DNA of 64,000 nucleotides from Girardinichthys multiradiatus (GCF_021462225.1 NC_061805.1:52106496-52170495); one strand, 5' to 3'. Shown: positions 22,577-30,785, numbered from the stretch's first letter. Translations and numbers: made by a program. The notes: a model not told the origin generated them from the letters alone.

Positions 22577-23667
22577 TGTGCTACTGACAGTGAATAATTT
22601 GCTTTCACTAAAGCTCATTAAAATCAACTAACAGCTTGTATTTTCTCCACATGTGAAGCATCAGGCTCAGCTGCTGCCACCACAGGAGGTAAAATACTCT
22701 GACTCACTACTACAGCAATACTTCTACAGTAATACTACTACAACAGTACTGCTACAGTAACAACTGTCATGGTGCTGGTGGTCCATTCTGTGCTTCTGAC
22801 ATTTTTGACTCGACTGTTTTACTGAATGAAGACGAGTTGAGTTTAAAGGTGAAGGTCTCTGAAGCTGAACACAAGGACAGGATCTTTGAATGGGACTGTT
22901 CTGGGTGTTTTCAGCCAAATGCAATATAACACAAAATAAAATAATACCTTTTTATATAGTTTTTATTTTATTCATTCCAAAAACCAAAAGAAATACAAAA
23001 TGTTTAAAACAATAATAAAAATAACAGTAATTTGGAAAAATCTAATAACATAAAATAAAATAGGAGAACAGATAAAAGCCATTAATAAAATAGAATTCAG
23101 CTGGATTAAATAAATTAAATATTATTTCATTTAATAACTATATTAAATAAGGTTCTCATAAACACAAATAAAGGAAGAACTAAGAACAAAACGTTTTAAC
23201 AATGTTATTTAAATTGTGTCTTTAAATGTATACATTTCATTTTGTGTATTTCTGTGGAAACGTCTATTATGTTTTAATGGGCTTTGCTTAGATTTTTTCT
23301 TACCTTATTTTAGAGCCAACCACTGTTGAAATAAATGACCATATTTGTTGTACTGAAACAGATTTATATGGAGCAGGTTCATTTTTTATCTCTTGTGTTT
23401 TCAGGTGGTGGAGACCAACAGGACTGCTCCGTCCTTCGCTGCAAAGCCTCCTCCTCCTCCTCTGTAAGAACATCTACCAGGCCTGTAGATACGTGTCCAG
23501 ATCATGAGACACTGTTAACTGATGAAGTCTAGAAACCTGAGGAATATTCTGTAACTTCAGAAAAAGAAGGCGTCTTTCATGTTTTTGTCTTTTTCAGAAA
23601 ACCGAAACCTTCTGCTGCATCTCGGCCTCTGGTGCCTCAAAGACCCGCTCCTGCTCCTCCTGTTTAA
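1759..23667 (+). CDS. adam9: adam9: ADAM metalloprotease-disintegrin, 23 coding exons (5' partial)
   Basis: This is a type I membrane zinc metalloprotease that sheds ectodomains of cell-surface proteins and binds integrins. The spliced exons read in order: prodomain (1759-10868), a basic R-I-R-R convertase site at the 10868/11687 junction, the catalytic domain with zinc site [11 protein letters not shown] (15706-15738) followed by a Met-turn C-I-M, the disintegrin domain with an E-C-D loop (16125-16897), the Cys-rich and EGF-like regions (16988-17902), one transmembrane helix (17970-18117), and a proline-rich cytoplasmic tail that could bind SH3 domains, ending at TAA 23665-23667. All exon phases agree, giving about 796 codons without the signal peptide; mammalian ADAM9 is about 819. 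Family resemblance is strongest to ADAM9 in the EGF, transmembrane and tail regions. Exon 1 is missing. The interval includes introns; each exon is listed separately. Confidence 0.93.
2500..3470. repeat. Degraded non-autonomous DNA-transposon-type repeat
   Basis: The left part (GTGAAAAAGTAATCACCCCC near 2543) and the right part (a GGTAAATACTTTTTCCCA-like end near 3435) are roughly inverted versions of each other. Between them lies text of a widespread teleost repeat family: the block at 2640-2940 about an aligned 'GAGGAATGTT...TTGACTAGGCCACTCCA' stretch. It has no coding capacity. Boundaries are approximate and the family is recalled, not searched. Confidence 0.5.
3934..3988. repeat. (CA)n microsatellite
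   Basis: A 55-bp dinucleotide CA run with one interruption (CATACA), following a short poly-C tract. Confidence 0.95.
4615..4905. repeat. Degraded interspersed repeat, hAT-like MITE candidate
   Basis: It starts with GGGGTTCCCAAACTTTTCCA and ends near TTTGAAAGCCACTG, with AT-rich middle sequence. This matches the layout of common teleost non-autonomous elements whose two ends are imperfect inverted copies. No target duplication was confirmed. Confidence 0.4.
6889..6938. repeat. (GT)n microsatellite abutting an adam9 acceptor
   Basis: A 50-bp pure GT run. It ends 8 bp before the first base of the adam9 exon at 6947, so it replaces most of the expected polypyrimidine tract. Confidence 0.95.
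6947..7005 (+). CDS. adam9: adam9 exon: prodomain
   Basis: The acceptor is TTCTGCAG and the donor GTGAGT. It has 59 nt: 19 codons plus 2 nt ([19 protein letters not shown]). The phase matches its neighbours. Confidence 0.88.
7006..8178. other. adam9 intron, nothing recognised
   Basis: Ordinary intronic sequence of 1.17 kb. Open frames here have no family resemblance. Confidence 0.6.
8179..8257 (+). CDS. adam9: adam9 exon: prodomain
   Basis: The acceptor is GGTTCTAG and the donor GTAACC. One nt completes the previous codon, then 26 codons read [12 protein letters not shown]..., a typical ADAM prodomain block. Confidence 0.9.
8258..10107. other. adam9 intron
   Basis: A 1.85-kb intron. At 9260-9440 there is a degenerate repetition of GGATCAGAATCTGGATC-like words. 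A CA run lies at 9946-9967. Nothing else was recognised. Confidence 0.6.
9946..9967. repeat. (CA)n microsatellite
   Basis: A 22-bp CA run inside an adam9 intron. Confidence 0.9.
10108..10184 (+). CDS. adam9: adam9 exon: prodomain, H-C-H-Y block
   Basis: The acceptor is GTTACAG and the donor GTACCA. It reads D-H-C-H-Y-Q-G-F-V..., the conserved ADAM prodomain block, and ends with 2 nt of an Arg codon. Confidence 0.92.
10185..10666. other. adam9 intron, nothing recognised
   Basis: A 482-bp intron with a T-rich tract before the acceptor TCTCAG. Confidence 0.6.
10667..10868 (+). CDS. adam9: adam9 exon: prodomain with cysteine-switch Cys
   Basis: 202 nt in phase. It reads [15 protein letters not shown]..., then P-R-G-C-G-T. 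The Cys codon at 10776-10778 is the likely cysteine-switch residue that caps the catalytic zinc in the latent enzyme. The donor is GTGAGT. The last codon, Arg, starts the R-I-R-R processing site. Confidence 0.93.
10869..11686. other. adam9 intron, nothing recognised
   Basis: An 818-bp intron, A-rich around 10980-11130 and 11340-11420. No repeat family was recognised. Confidence 0.55.
11687..11752 (+). CDS. adam9: adam9 exon: prodomain/catalytic boundary
   Basis: 66 nt, phase 0. It begins I-R-R-A-V and continues [12 protein letters not shown], the start of the metalloprotease domain. With the Arg ending the previous exon it makes R-I-R-R, a furin-type cleavage site. The donor is GTGAGA. Confidence 0.93.
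11759..11806. repeat. (CA)n microsatellite next to an adam9 donor
   Basis: A 48-bp CA run that starts 7 bp after the end of the exon at 11752. Confidence 0.95.
11859..11930 (+). CDS. adam9: adam9 exon: catalytic domain
   Basis: The acceptor is TTCTGCAG and the donor GTAAGT. It has 24 codons ([15 protein letters not shown]...), matching the early ADAM protease domain. Confidence 0.92.
11931..12836. other. adam9 intron with CA run and poly-C
   Basis: It has a CA microsatellite at 11938-11964, directly after the donor, and a poly-C tract near 12646-12657. The rest shows nothing recognisable. Confidence 0.7.
12837..13006 (+). CDS. adam9: adam9 exon: catalytic domain
   Basis: The acceptor is GAGCAG and the donor GTGAGT. 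It has 56 codons plus 2 nt ([17 protein letters not shown]...R-R-R-H-D-S-A-Q-L), very ADAM9-like. Reading on without splicing meets TGA at 13007-13009, so the minisatellite that follows is intronic. Confidence 0.95.
13018..15466 (+). repeat. 27-bp minisatellite, about 90 units, no C on the plus strand
   Basis: The tandem unit in one frame reads D-E-D-G-E-D-G-G-G, and in the other open frame M-K-M-E-R-M-V-V-V. Variants are GGT/GTT at one codon, GAGAGG versus GAGGGG, GATAGA and GATTGA. The GATTGA variant recurs at 14121, 14337, 14715, 14985 and 15201, spacings of 216, 378, 270 and 216 bp (8, 14, 10 and 8 units), so the array grew partly by block duplication. The canonical unit has no C on the sense strand. 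The array fills the adam9 intron between 13006 and 15488. The long open frames on both strands are repeat artefacts. Confidence 0.97.
15488..15569 (+). CDS. adam9: adam9 exon: catalytic domain
   Basis: The acceptor is GATGCAG, only 22 bp past the minisatellite; the donor is GTAATG. One nt plus 27 codons ([17 protein letters not shown]...). Confidence 0.93.
15664..15797 (+). CDS. adam9: adam9 exon: zinc-binding active site
   Basis: It contains [11 protein letters not shown] at 15706-15738: three zinc-ligand histidines and the catalytic Glu, all intact. The Met-turn (C-I-M) follows near the exon end. This predicts an active protease, unlike the catalytically dead ADAMs. The acceptor is CTCTCAG and the donor GTAGGA. 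Confidence 0.97.
15798..16124. other. adam9 intron, nothing recognised
   Basis: A 327-bp intron with a T-rich tract before GCAG. Confidence 0.7.
16125..16296 (+). CDS. adam9: adam9 exon: end of protease, start of disintegrin domain
   Basis: One nt plus 57 codons, reading [14 protein letters not shown]..., then [15 protein letters not shown], the disintegrin start. Confidence 0.95.
16297..16617. other. adam9 intron, nothing recognised
   Basis: A 321-bp intron. An alternative AG at 16563-16564 would add an in-frame leader, but the family-conserved start is E-C-E after TCCAG at 16617. Confidence 0.6.
16618..16710 (+). CDS. adam9: adam9 exon: disintegrin domain
   Basis: 31 codons, Cys-rich (E-C-E-E-D-L-C-C...C-A-Y-G-E-C-C). 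The donor is GTAACC. Confidence 0.93.
16793..16897 (+). CDS. adam9: adam9 exon: disintegrin loop (E-C-D)
   Basis: 35 codons, with F-L-P-G-G-T-V-C-R and D-E-C-D-L-P-E-Y-C. The E-C-D tip, not RGD, is the form seen in most ADAM disintegrin loops. The donor is GTGAGA. Confidence 0.95.
16988..17078 (+). CDS. adam9: adam9 exon: Cys-rich domain
   Basis: It follows a GT-rich acceptor (GTGTGTGTTTCAG). 30 codons plus 1 nt ([15 protein letters not shown]...). The donor is GTAGGT. Confidence 0.94.
17162..17267 (+). CDS. adam9: adam9 exon: Cys-rich domain
   Basis: The acceptor is GTCTGCAG and the donor GTACCC. It reads [23 protein letters not shown]. Confidence 0.94.
17371..17554 (+). CDS. adam9: adam9 exon: Cys-rich domain
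   Basis: The acceptor is CTCCATAG. One nt plus 61 codons (N-A-L-C-G-K-L-Q-C...[14 protein letters not shown]). The donor is GTGAGT. Confidence 0.95.
17643..17723 (+). CDS. adam9: adam9 exon: Cys-rich/EGF-like
   Basis: 27 codons ([17 protein letters not shown]...). The acceptor is TCTGCAG and the donor GTAAGA. Confidence 0.94.
17797..17902 (+). CDS. adam9: adam9 exon: EGF-like module
   Basis: 35 codons plus 1 nt ([19 protein letters not shown]), completing the EGF-like cysteines before the membrane-proximal stalk. Confidence 0.94.
17970..18117 (+). CDS. adam9: adam9 exon: transmembrane helix and basic stop-transfer
   Basis: It encodes a hydrophobic stretch ([20 protein letters not shown]) followed by many Arg/Lys residues: a single-pass membrane anchor with the tail in the cytoplasm. 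The acceptor is TCCACAG and the donor GTAAGT. Confidence 0.95.
18118..18471. other. adam9 intron with a Rex1-like LINE fragment
   Basis: A 354-bp intron. Its central part is the LINE fragment listed at 18282-18425; the remainder shows nothing. Confidence 0.7.
18282..18425 (-). mobile_element. Fragment of a Rex1-like LINE (ORF2 C-terminal end)
   Basis: The plus-strand text (TCGTTGTAGATGCTGGTGGC...CAGCAGATCTGAAGAAGCC) matches the longer antisense LINE at 19303-19445 with scattered substitutions. It is therefore a second, older or separate fragment of the same family, also antisense to adam9. Confidence 0.75.
18472..18574 (+). CDS. adam9: adam9 exon: cytoplasmic tail
   Basis: One nt plus 34 codons, with [11 protein letters not shown]. 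The acceptor is TCTTTAG and the donor GTGAGT. Proline-rich and consistent with SH3-ligand tails of ADAM9. Confidence 0.88.
18669..19226 (+). repeat. GAT/GGT trinucleotide array (left half)
   Basis: About 560 bp of GATGATGGT-type trinucleotides with a few GAC, GGG and AAT variants. C is almost absent on the plus strand. It ends directly against the 3' tail of the LINE at 19227. Long His or Met/Val open frames here are artefacts. Confidence 0.95.
19294..19536 (-). pseudogene. LINE ORF2 C-terminal remnant
   Basis: It reads ...[18 protein letters not shown], a typical C-terminal signature of CR1/Rex1-type ORF2. It is in a different frame from the RT piece upstream, confirming a deletion junction near 19440-19480. 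Confidence 0.7.
19308..20330 (-). pseudogene. LINE reverse transcriptase fragment
   Basis: RT blocks visible: [25 protein letters not shown], and motif A ([13 protein letters not shown]) with its catalytic Asp. The F-A-D-D motif (motif C) is missing, so it cannot be an active polymerase. After ...R-L-Q-F-V-R the frame continues in unrelated 3' sequence. It is in frame with the upstream endonuclease piece but separated from it by a TAA (20346-20348). Confidence 0.85.
20346..21383 (-). pseudogene. LINE AP-endonuclease domain
   Basis: It starts [12 protein letters not shown] and includes C-F-T-E-T-W-L (catalytic Glu), S-G-D-F-N-H and S-D-H-N-L-V-F, the marks of APE-type endonucleases that nick target DNA for LINE insertion. 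It ends at an in-frame TAA at 20346-20348. The open frame extends upstream into the GAT array, but that part is repeat translation. Confidence 0.85.
21660..22229 (+). repeat. GAT/GGT trinucleotide array (right half)
   Basis: About 570 bp with the same trinucleotides as the left array but richer in GGT. It begins exactly where the LINE ends on its 5' side. Likely the other half of one original array split by the LINE. Confidence 0.93.
22500..22580. repeat. (GT)n microsatellite
   Basis: About 80 bp of GT with two TTT interruptions, in the adam9 intron before the small tail exon. Confidence 0.95.
22659..22688 (+). CDS. adam9: adam9 small tail exon (candidate)
   Basis: 30 nt ([10 protein letters not shown]) between GTGAAG and donor GTAAAA; a 24-nt version starting after CATCAG (22665) is equally in frame. 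Both keep phase 0 with the flanking exons, and the residues suit the proline-rich tail. The weak acceptor makes it a candidate only; it may be an optional microexon. Confidence 0.5.
22689..23404. other. adam9 intron, AT-rich, nothing recognised
   Basis: A 716-bp intron, strongly A+T-rich at 22940-23300, with no family recognised. Confidence 0.6.
23405..23463 (+). CDS. adam9: adam9 exon: proline-rich tail
   Basis: The acceptor is GTTTTCAG and the donor GTAAGA. 19 codons plus 2 nt ([19 protein letters not shown]), a poly-Pro SH3-ligand type. Confidence 0.88.
23598..23667 (+). CDS. adam9: adam9 last coding exon
   Basis: The acceptor is TTTTTCAG. One nt plus 22 codons, then TAA at 23665-23667 ([20 protein letters not shown]). 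The R-P-A-P-A-P-P end resembles the ADAM9 C-terminus. Confidence 0.9.
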
Positions 23668-24231
23668 CCAATCAAAGGGCTTCCTCTTTACACCCACCCT
23701 CTTCCTCTTCTCCTCGGCCTCTTCCTCCTGAACATCAGTCCGCTCTCTCAGCGCTGGTTCCTTAGAAACATCCAGGGAAGCGTCTGTGAGCAGAGATGGT
23801 GACCAGCAGACCTGGAGGTCTGTGGGTCAGTCCTGAACTGGACTAGACCAAGAGGTCGGATGGGGGGGGGCAGCGGGACTGAACCGAAGCAGCTGCTATT
23901 TTTCATTTCTCCTCCTCTCTGTCAGGTGATTTCAGCTGTAACCAAACCAGCCAATCAGAGTGCAGAGCCACTACATAATATACCAGATAACCTCCTAAAG
24001 TGGATGCATGAGCAGTTCATGTTCCTGCAGTGGAAATAACCTCTTAAAATATCAGCGTAAGACTTTATTGGCTGCTTAAAAGCGGCACCGTACCTGGGAA
24101 ATGACACTGTGTTGGATAGTTCACTCACTAACTACACTGCGTTCATCGTATCGAGTAGTGAATAGGATTTTACATTCAAATTCTACTGGAGCGTTTACCT
24201 ATGGTCCCAGTATACCCAGTTAGATGTTGCA
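23668..24231 (+). other. adam9 3' UTR / downstream region
   Basis: No AATAAA is seen before the Tc1 element. The nearest are inside the Tc1 left inverted repeat (AATAAA 24402-24407) and just after its right end (25865-25870), so the transcript may end in or beyond the transposon. A poly-G run lies near 23862-23870. Confidence 0.5.
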
Positions 24232-25864
24232 TACAGTGCCTTGCTAAAGTATTCGGCCCCTTGAACTTTTCAACATCTTGCCACATTTCAAGCTTCAAAC
24301 ATAAAGATGTAAAATTCTAATTTTTTGTGAAGAATCAACAACAAGTTGGACACAATCATGAAATGGAATGAAATTTATTGGATGTGTCAAACTTTTTTAA
24401 CAAATAAAAAACTGAAAAGTGGGGCGTGTAATATTATTCAGCCCCTTTACTTTCAGTGCAGCAAACTCACTCCAGAAGTTCAGTGAGGATCTCTGAATGA
24501 TCCAATGTTGTCCCAAATTACTGATGATGATAAATAGAATCCACCTGTGTTTAATCAAATCTCCGTATAAATGCACCTGCTCTGTGATAGTCTCAGGGTT
24601 CTGTTCAAAGCACAGAGAGCATCATGAAGACCAAGGAACACACCAGGCAGGTCCGAGATACTGTTGTGGAGAAGTTTAAAGCCGGATTTGGATACAAAAA
24701 GATTTCCCAAGCTTTAAACATCTCAAGGAGAACTGTGCAAGCAATCATATTGAAATGGAAGGAGTATCAGACCACTGCAAATCTACCAAGACCCGGCTGT
24801 CCCTCTAAACTTTCATCTCAAACAAGGAGAAGACTGATCAGAGATGCAGCCAAGAGGCCCATGATCACTCTGGATGAACTGCAGAGATCTACAGCTGAGG
24901 TGGGAGAGTCTGTCCATAGGACAACAATCAGTCGTACACTGCACAAATATGGCCTTTATGGAAGAGTGGCAAGAAGAAAGCCATTTCTCAAAGATATCCA
25001 TAAAAAGTCTAGTTTAAAGTTTGCTACAAGCCACCTGGGAGACACACCAAACATGTGGAAGAAGGTGTTCTGGTCAGAAGAAACCAAAATCAAACTGTTT
25101 GTCCACAATGCAAAACGATATGTTTGGTGTAAAAGCAACACAGCTCATCACCCTGAACACACCATCCCCACTGTCAAACATGGTGGTGGCAGCATCATGG
25201 TTTGGGCCTGCTTTTCATCAGCAGGGACAGAGAAGATGGTCAAAATTGATGGGAAGATGGATGGGTCCAAATACAGGACCATTCTGGAAGAAAACCTGTT
25301 GGAGTCTGCAAGAGACCTGAGACTGGGACGAAGATTTATCTTCCAACAAGACAATGATCCAAAACATAAAGCCAAATCTACAATGAAATGGTTCACAAAT
25401 AAACGTATCCAGGTGTTGGAATGGCCTAGTCAAAGTCCAGACCTGAATCCAATCGAGAATCTGTGGAAAGAGCTGAAGACTGATGTTCACGAACGCTCTC
25501 CATCCAACCTCACTGAACTCCAGCTGTTTTACAAGGAAGAATGAGCAAGAATTTCAGTCTCTCGATGTGAAAACTGATAGAAACAAACCCCAAGAGACTT
25601 GCAGCTGTAATTGCAGCAAAGGGTGTCGCTACAAAGTATTAACGCAAGGGGGCTGAATAATATTACACGCCCCACTTTTCAGTTTTTTATTTGTTAAAAA
25701 TGTTTGACACATCCAATAAATTTCATTCCACTTCATGATTGTGTCCCACTTGTTGTTGATTCTTCACAAAAAATTATAATTTTATATCTTTATGTTTGAA
25801 GCCTGAAATGTTGCAAGATGTTGAAAAGTTCAAGGGGGGCTGAATACTTTCACAAGGCACTGTA
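24232..25864 (+). mobile_element. Tc1-family DNA transposon (dead copy)
   Basis: The element spans CAGTGCCTTG (24234) to CAAGGCACTG (25862), flanked by TA target duplications at 24232-24233 and 25863-25864. The inverted repeats are long, about 210 bp each side. The total of 1.63 kb is normal for Tc1. It encodes one damaged transposase and sits 565 bp after the adam9 stop codon. Confidence 0.95.
24624..25544 (+). pseudogene. Tc1 transposase, truncated and active-site mutant
   Basis: 306 codons; full-length Tc1 transposases have about 340. The N-terminal paired-like HTH (Y-K-K-I-S-Q-A-L-N-I-S-R-R-T-V), linker and catalytic core are clear. Of the DDE triad, the second Asp (Q-Q-D-N-D-P-K-H) and the Glu (N-P-I-E-N-L-W) are present. 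The first position reads W-S-E-E-T-K, with Glu where Asp is expected. A TGA at 25542-25544 ends the frame early, and a 1-nt loss downstream puts the remaining C-terminal codons out of frame. Non-functional. Confidence 0.9.
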
Positions 25865-28800
25865 AATAAACCCCAGCAGGAAACACTGGACTACAGGCAG
25901 AGTTCTGAGGTTCTGGTCAGCTGTGTTTTGCTGTTTTTCACTGAAAATGCTAGAAAATACATCATATTCCTTTTCCATTTACTTTGATTCGATAATAATT
26001 CAGAAGCCTGGACTTTTTTTAAATTTGCCTCACTTCTTAAATTGTCATTTATAGTATAGCTTATTGTTAAATCTGAACAGCAAAGATGTTGAGTATTAAT
26101 AGCTTTACTCTATTGAAGCCACTGTGGTACACTGAGCAGCAGTGTCTAACAAACTGTGTTTAACCAATATTCAAAACAATATTGTTTAAGTTTTAATAAG
26201 TATTACTGAGAATTAATAATCTACTAATAATCTCTCAAGTCTTCATGATGGACATTAGTGTTAGCATGCTAACATTAGCATCTTCTACTTAGGCAGCAGT
26301 GCATTAAGACTTGATGTCATTTGTTTTAAATACATTTTTAAAATGTTTGTCCTATCTCTTAAATTTGTCTGAAACTCTCAATACTTGGTTGAGGATTTGA
26401 CTATGAAGGGATAGCATGCTAACATTAGCGCTGATGTTTTTTGTTCCTTAAGCATTAATGCTGGAACGTTAGCATTAGCAAGCTCCGCTGAAACTGCAGT
26501 GCATTTCAGTCGACAGCAACAGTCATTAATACTTTTTCAGTAAGTGTGTTAGGAAATGTCCATAAATTTCCAAGGCTTTTGTTGGTGAGTGGATGTTAGC
26601 ATCAATAAGCTGATGTTGACTATTGACCTGAAGCTGGACCACAGCCAGGGACAACAAAGACAAATACATTTCATCATTGGTTGTTGTAATCAATCAGTAC
26701 TGAGCTCTGGTCTGAAAATCACCCTAATTATCTGTGCATGTTAGCTTTAGCATTCAGACGCTATTAGCAAGCTCCAGTCGGATGGCAACTCATTATTGTG
26801 CTTTATGGTGTATTTTCAGAGATAACCCAGTGTACTAATGAGCAGGTAACATATTACAGTTACATTAAGCTGACTTAACCTTTTGGGTCAAAATACCAAA
26901 CATAACAGCCTTAGTCTGAAAGAAAGCAGGAGTTAGTTGGAGCTAGAAGGCTGGATATGTTGCCCATTAGGATGGTTGTTTAGTTCCCAGATGAGTACTG
27001 ATCTTTTCACATGGTAAATGAGTGGAAAATACAAACACAGCTTAAAGTTGTAAGAAACTAAAGCAAACTTTAGAAATCTTTCTTAGAAACAAGGCTTGTT
27101 TCCATCACAAGGTTTGGTGTAAATAATCCAGTTTGTGCTGTATGGTCAGTAGATGGCGCTGTGGGCTACATTACACAAGGTTCCTTGTTAAAATAATGTA
27201 GATGTGGGAGATGTTAGTAATCACATTTACCTTACTGAGATCTATATCTCTCCATGAGGAAAATGAAGGTAACCGTTAACCTCACTGTGATTGGCTGGTT
27301 TTTAGTTACAGGGGGTGGAGCTTTCACCTGGTCTTCTTAATCTTTCTGTTTTCGAATAAAAGATGTGGTGCACCGCTAATCAGCACTGTCATAGGAATGT
27401 AATACACCCTTAAAGCCGCTTTGTGGAGGTGCGTTTAATTTACACCACCTGGCACCGCCCGGCTCACTCAGTATACTCCCTGTATGCAACACCCTCTGAC
27501 TGCAGGGCTGCTGTGACTTTAGTTTTACCTGAGTGGTACGTGGGGTCTCTGCTGGGAAAGTGAGCACGTTTTATGCAGTTTCATCACAAAGGAATCCTCT
27601 CTGGAACACAACAGATCACTTCGATCGGATGCACTCTAATCAGACTCTCAGCAGATCTCTTTCTAACCAGGGATTTTTACTCCACCAGTAAACCAAAAGT
27701 TTTAGCTTCTGATAGCTGGAGAGAAGCTCTGCAATGACTGAACCTGGATCTGCACTGTTAGGAGGAGGACATCATATTTTCCCTGCTTTGTTTTTGCACA
27801 GACACCTGAGGACCCCATTGTTAGAGCTAACTTTGTGCCAATTGACTGTTCAATGCCAAAACAAGACATGAGAAGACCTGAAGCATCGGGTCACAGTAAG
27901 CTGTTCACTTGAATAGAAAGAACTTAAGCAAATCTCATGCTGAGGCTCAAACCACCTGAATGTACAAACATGGTGCAGGGATCAGAACCTGACATGGGTG
28001 AGCTCCAGCGCTGCCCAAACTCCTGGTGCTGAACTAAATCTCCTCATGAACACACAGCACCTCCTCTGCACTAAAATGTAATTTATAAGATCCGGTTAGT
28101 CAGGTAGAGTTGTAAATGTAAGATATTCCTCAGAGGTTTCTGACTAAACATCAGCTGCAAATATACATCTGAATTTGTTTCTTTTAATGGTAATGTCTGA
28201 GACTGTAGACTTACACCAGGGGGCGCTGCGCACCTTAGGATCCCTGTAAAATACAACCGAGGATCATTTTAATATGGATAGAATGTCAAGAATATTCCAA
28301 TTAAAAATCAAACCGAGCAAATATTAAAGAGTTTTAGCTAAAAAGCGACTGAAGCAGATGAATTTGTACCAGAAAGGCAGGTTACCTGGGTAACAATATT
28401 AATAAGTTACATTTGAAATCATATCAAGATTGTTTTTCCATTGTGCTTTATTTTGTGCACTTTATCAAGGTTCATCACATGTCAACATTCAGAAGCTAAT
28501 CTTCTGGCAAACAAGTTTAGTTCTTCATAAATGAATAAACAGTTATTTACAAATGATTTGACATCTTTTTGAGGAGCCGTAGAAACAGAAGTTAAGGTTT
28601 ATTTAGATGTTTTAAAACTGTTGGTTTGAGTCCAGACATGAGATTTGTTTGATATGAAACCATCAGATCAGGTTGTGGTTCAATTTCACCGTGGTTTGAA
28701 AGTCACTCTAGCCCCTGAGTTTAGTCTTTCAGGCATAGATTTACAAATTGATAATAAAAAAATAAAAAAAATAAAATATATATATATATAAATAAATTTC

Positions 28801-29350
28801 ACATTTTAAAGTGTCAAGAGTAAAATAAAGAAGTTGCCTAGTGTGGGCCAATCACTTTCTTTCATTCTTCCCTCCACCACTTGTGACATTCAGAGCTTGA
28901 ACCTGCTCTTTGAAAAAGTGACTGAAAGTATATTAGGTGTTTGCCAGCAGCCTGAGAGATAAAACTCAGGGTTAATTGGTCTGAAATGAACTTTAAAGCC
29001 TCGTCTTTTCTTCCTCAGTGATGGTAAACCTGTGTAAGTCGGATGAGGACGGTCTGATGCTGATGTGGAAACACATAATCTTATTTTTTGTTACAAAAAT
29101 AATGATTTTATAGGATGTTTGGTTTCTTTTTTTGGTTTGAGATGTGATTCTGTGTCTGTGGTTATCCAGAAAATTTCATATGGTTTTTTTGCATTATTAA
29201 ACTGAAACACATTCTGCCCGACTAATGGTCATAATTTCCCACATTAAATGATCTTGAAGTCTGGCTTCCCACTTATTGGAATGTAAATTGAGGAATCTCA
29301 TTGGCACATTCAGGTTCATTGTAGCGATGTATTATTTCAGCTTAAAACAG
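25865..29350. other. Intergenic, mostly unrecognised
   Basis: 3.5 kb without a supported gene. At 26240-26790 there are many TTAGCATGCTAACATTAGC-like words. At 28742-28800 there is a simple A/T tract with a TATATA run. Small open frames here have no family resemblance. Confidence 0.55.
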
Positions 29351-29351
29351 T

Positions 29352-29610
29352 CATTTTCTATCCCTTCTTCCATAGTGGGTCGTGGGGAAGCTGGTGATCT
29401 CCAGCAGTCTACAGGTGGGAGGCGGGGTACACCCTGGACAGGTCACCAGTCCATTGCAGGGCAACACAGAGACACACAGGACAAACAACCAAGCACACAC
29501 TCATTCACACACCTATGGGCATGTCTTTAGATTGTGGGAGGAAGCTGGAGTACCCGGTGAGAACCCACACCTGCAGAAAGATTCCCGGCTGGGAGTCGAA
29601 CCCATGAAAT
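29352..29610 (-). repeat. SINE-like repeat, minus strand
   Basis: The right end carries GGGAGTCGAACCC, the reverse complement of a pol III B box (GGGTTCGACTCCC), followed leftwards by the same body text as the plus-strand copy at 47266-47620. The tRNA-like head is cut short. Confidence 0.7.
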
Positions 29611-30025
29611 TCATTCGACCTGATTGTGCACATGTCAATCCGCAGGAATGCTGCTTCAAGTTTGTGGCTGTTTTCCTGAATTTTTAAATCTGAACATGAT
29701 TCAGATTTCATGTCATCAGCTCTGCTTCAGTTTACAGGACACTGAGGTCCACTTCAGACTCATCAATCTCATGTCGCGTTTTTGATGTATCAATAAGTTG
29801 AAAACATTTTTATTGAACATGAAATAAGTGAAAAATGTCTAGATTTGTCTTCTTTCCTAACGGTTACAGTCCCTGTCAGACGTTCCCATCCACTTACCAT
29901 GCAGGAATGATATTTCTAACAGTTGTTGAGTATTTTCTAATATTTAAAGTGTTTTCCCAGGTTAAAATGTTTTATTTTTTCTTAACTGGGCGCATATGTT
30001 TTTGTTGCAAACTTTCTCTGATTGT

Positions 30026-30666
30026 CAGTGGGGAGAACAAGTATTTGATACACTGTAGATTTAGCATGTTTTCCCCCTTACAAAGCACATAGAAGTCACA
30101 CACTGCAGCAGGGGTTTTGGACCACTTCTCCATGCAGATCTTCTCTCAGATCCTTCAGGTTTCAGGGCTGTCGCTGGACAATACGGACTTTCAGCTCCCT
30201 CCAAAGATTTTCAATGGATTCAGGTCTGGAGACTGGCTAGGATCCACTCCTTAGTTGCCCTGACTGTGTGCTCAGGGCAACTAAACTACTTGGTTATTTT
30301 TCTGTAGTCCATCCCAGCCTTGTGCAGGTCTACTATTTTATCTCTGATGTCCTCACACAGCTCTCTGGTCTTGGTCATTGTGGAGAGGTTGGAGTTTGCT
30401 TGATTGAGTCTGTGGACAGGTGTCTTTCATACAGATAACGAACCAACAGGCCTGTGAGAGCCGGGATTCTTACTGGTTGGTAGGGGATCAAATACTGATG
30501 AAATAAAATGCTAATTAATTCCTTAATGTGATTTTCTGGATTTTTGTTTTAGATTCCATCTCTCACAGTTGAAGAGAACTTATGATAAAAATTAGACTCC
30601 TACATGCTTAGCAAGTGGGACAACCTGCAAAATCTGCAGTTTATCAAATACTTGTTCTCCCCACTG
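30026..30666. mobile_element. Non-autonomous DNA transposon with terminal inverted repeats
   Basis: The left end CAGTGGGGAGAACAAGTATT (30026) and right end AATACTTGTTCTCCCCACTG (30666) are inverted copies. The 641-bp body has no transposase frame. It abuts the next repeat on the right directly. Confidence 0.8.
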
Positions 30667-30785
30667 TAGTCAGGGTCAAAATTATACAAAATCCAATATT
30701 CATTTACCTCAAGCACACACTCTTTGTAGCCATCAACAAGCTTCTGCCATCATTCTGGGGGGATTTTTGACCACTCTTTATTTAG
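30667..30785. repeat. Left part of an old DNA-transposon-type repeat
   Basis: Starts TAGTCAGGGTCAAAATTATA and runs to the ACCACTCTTTATTTAG edge, where the hAT-like element begins. The matching right part appears to be 43243-43630. Family is by recall only. Confidence 0.4.
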
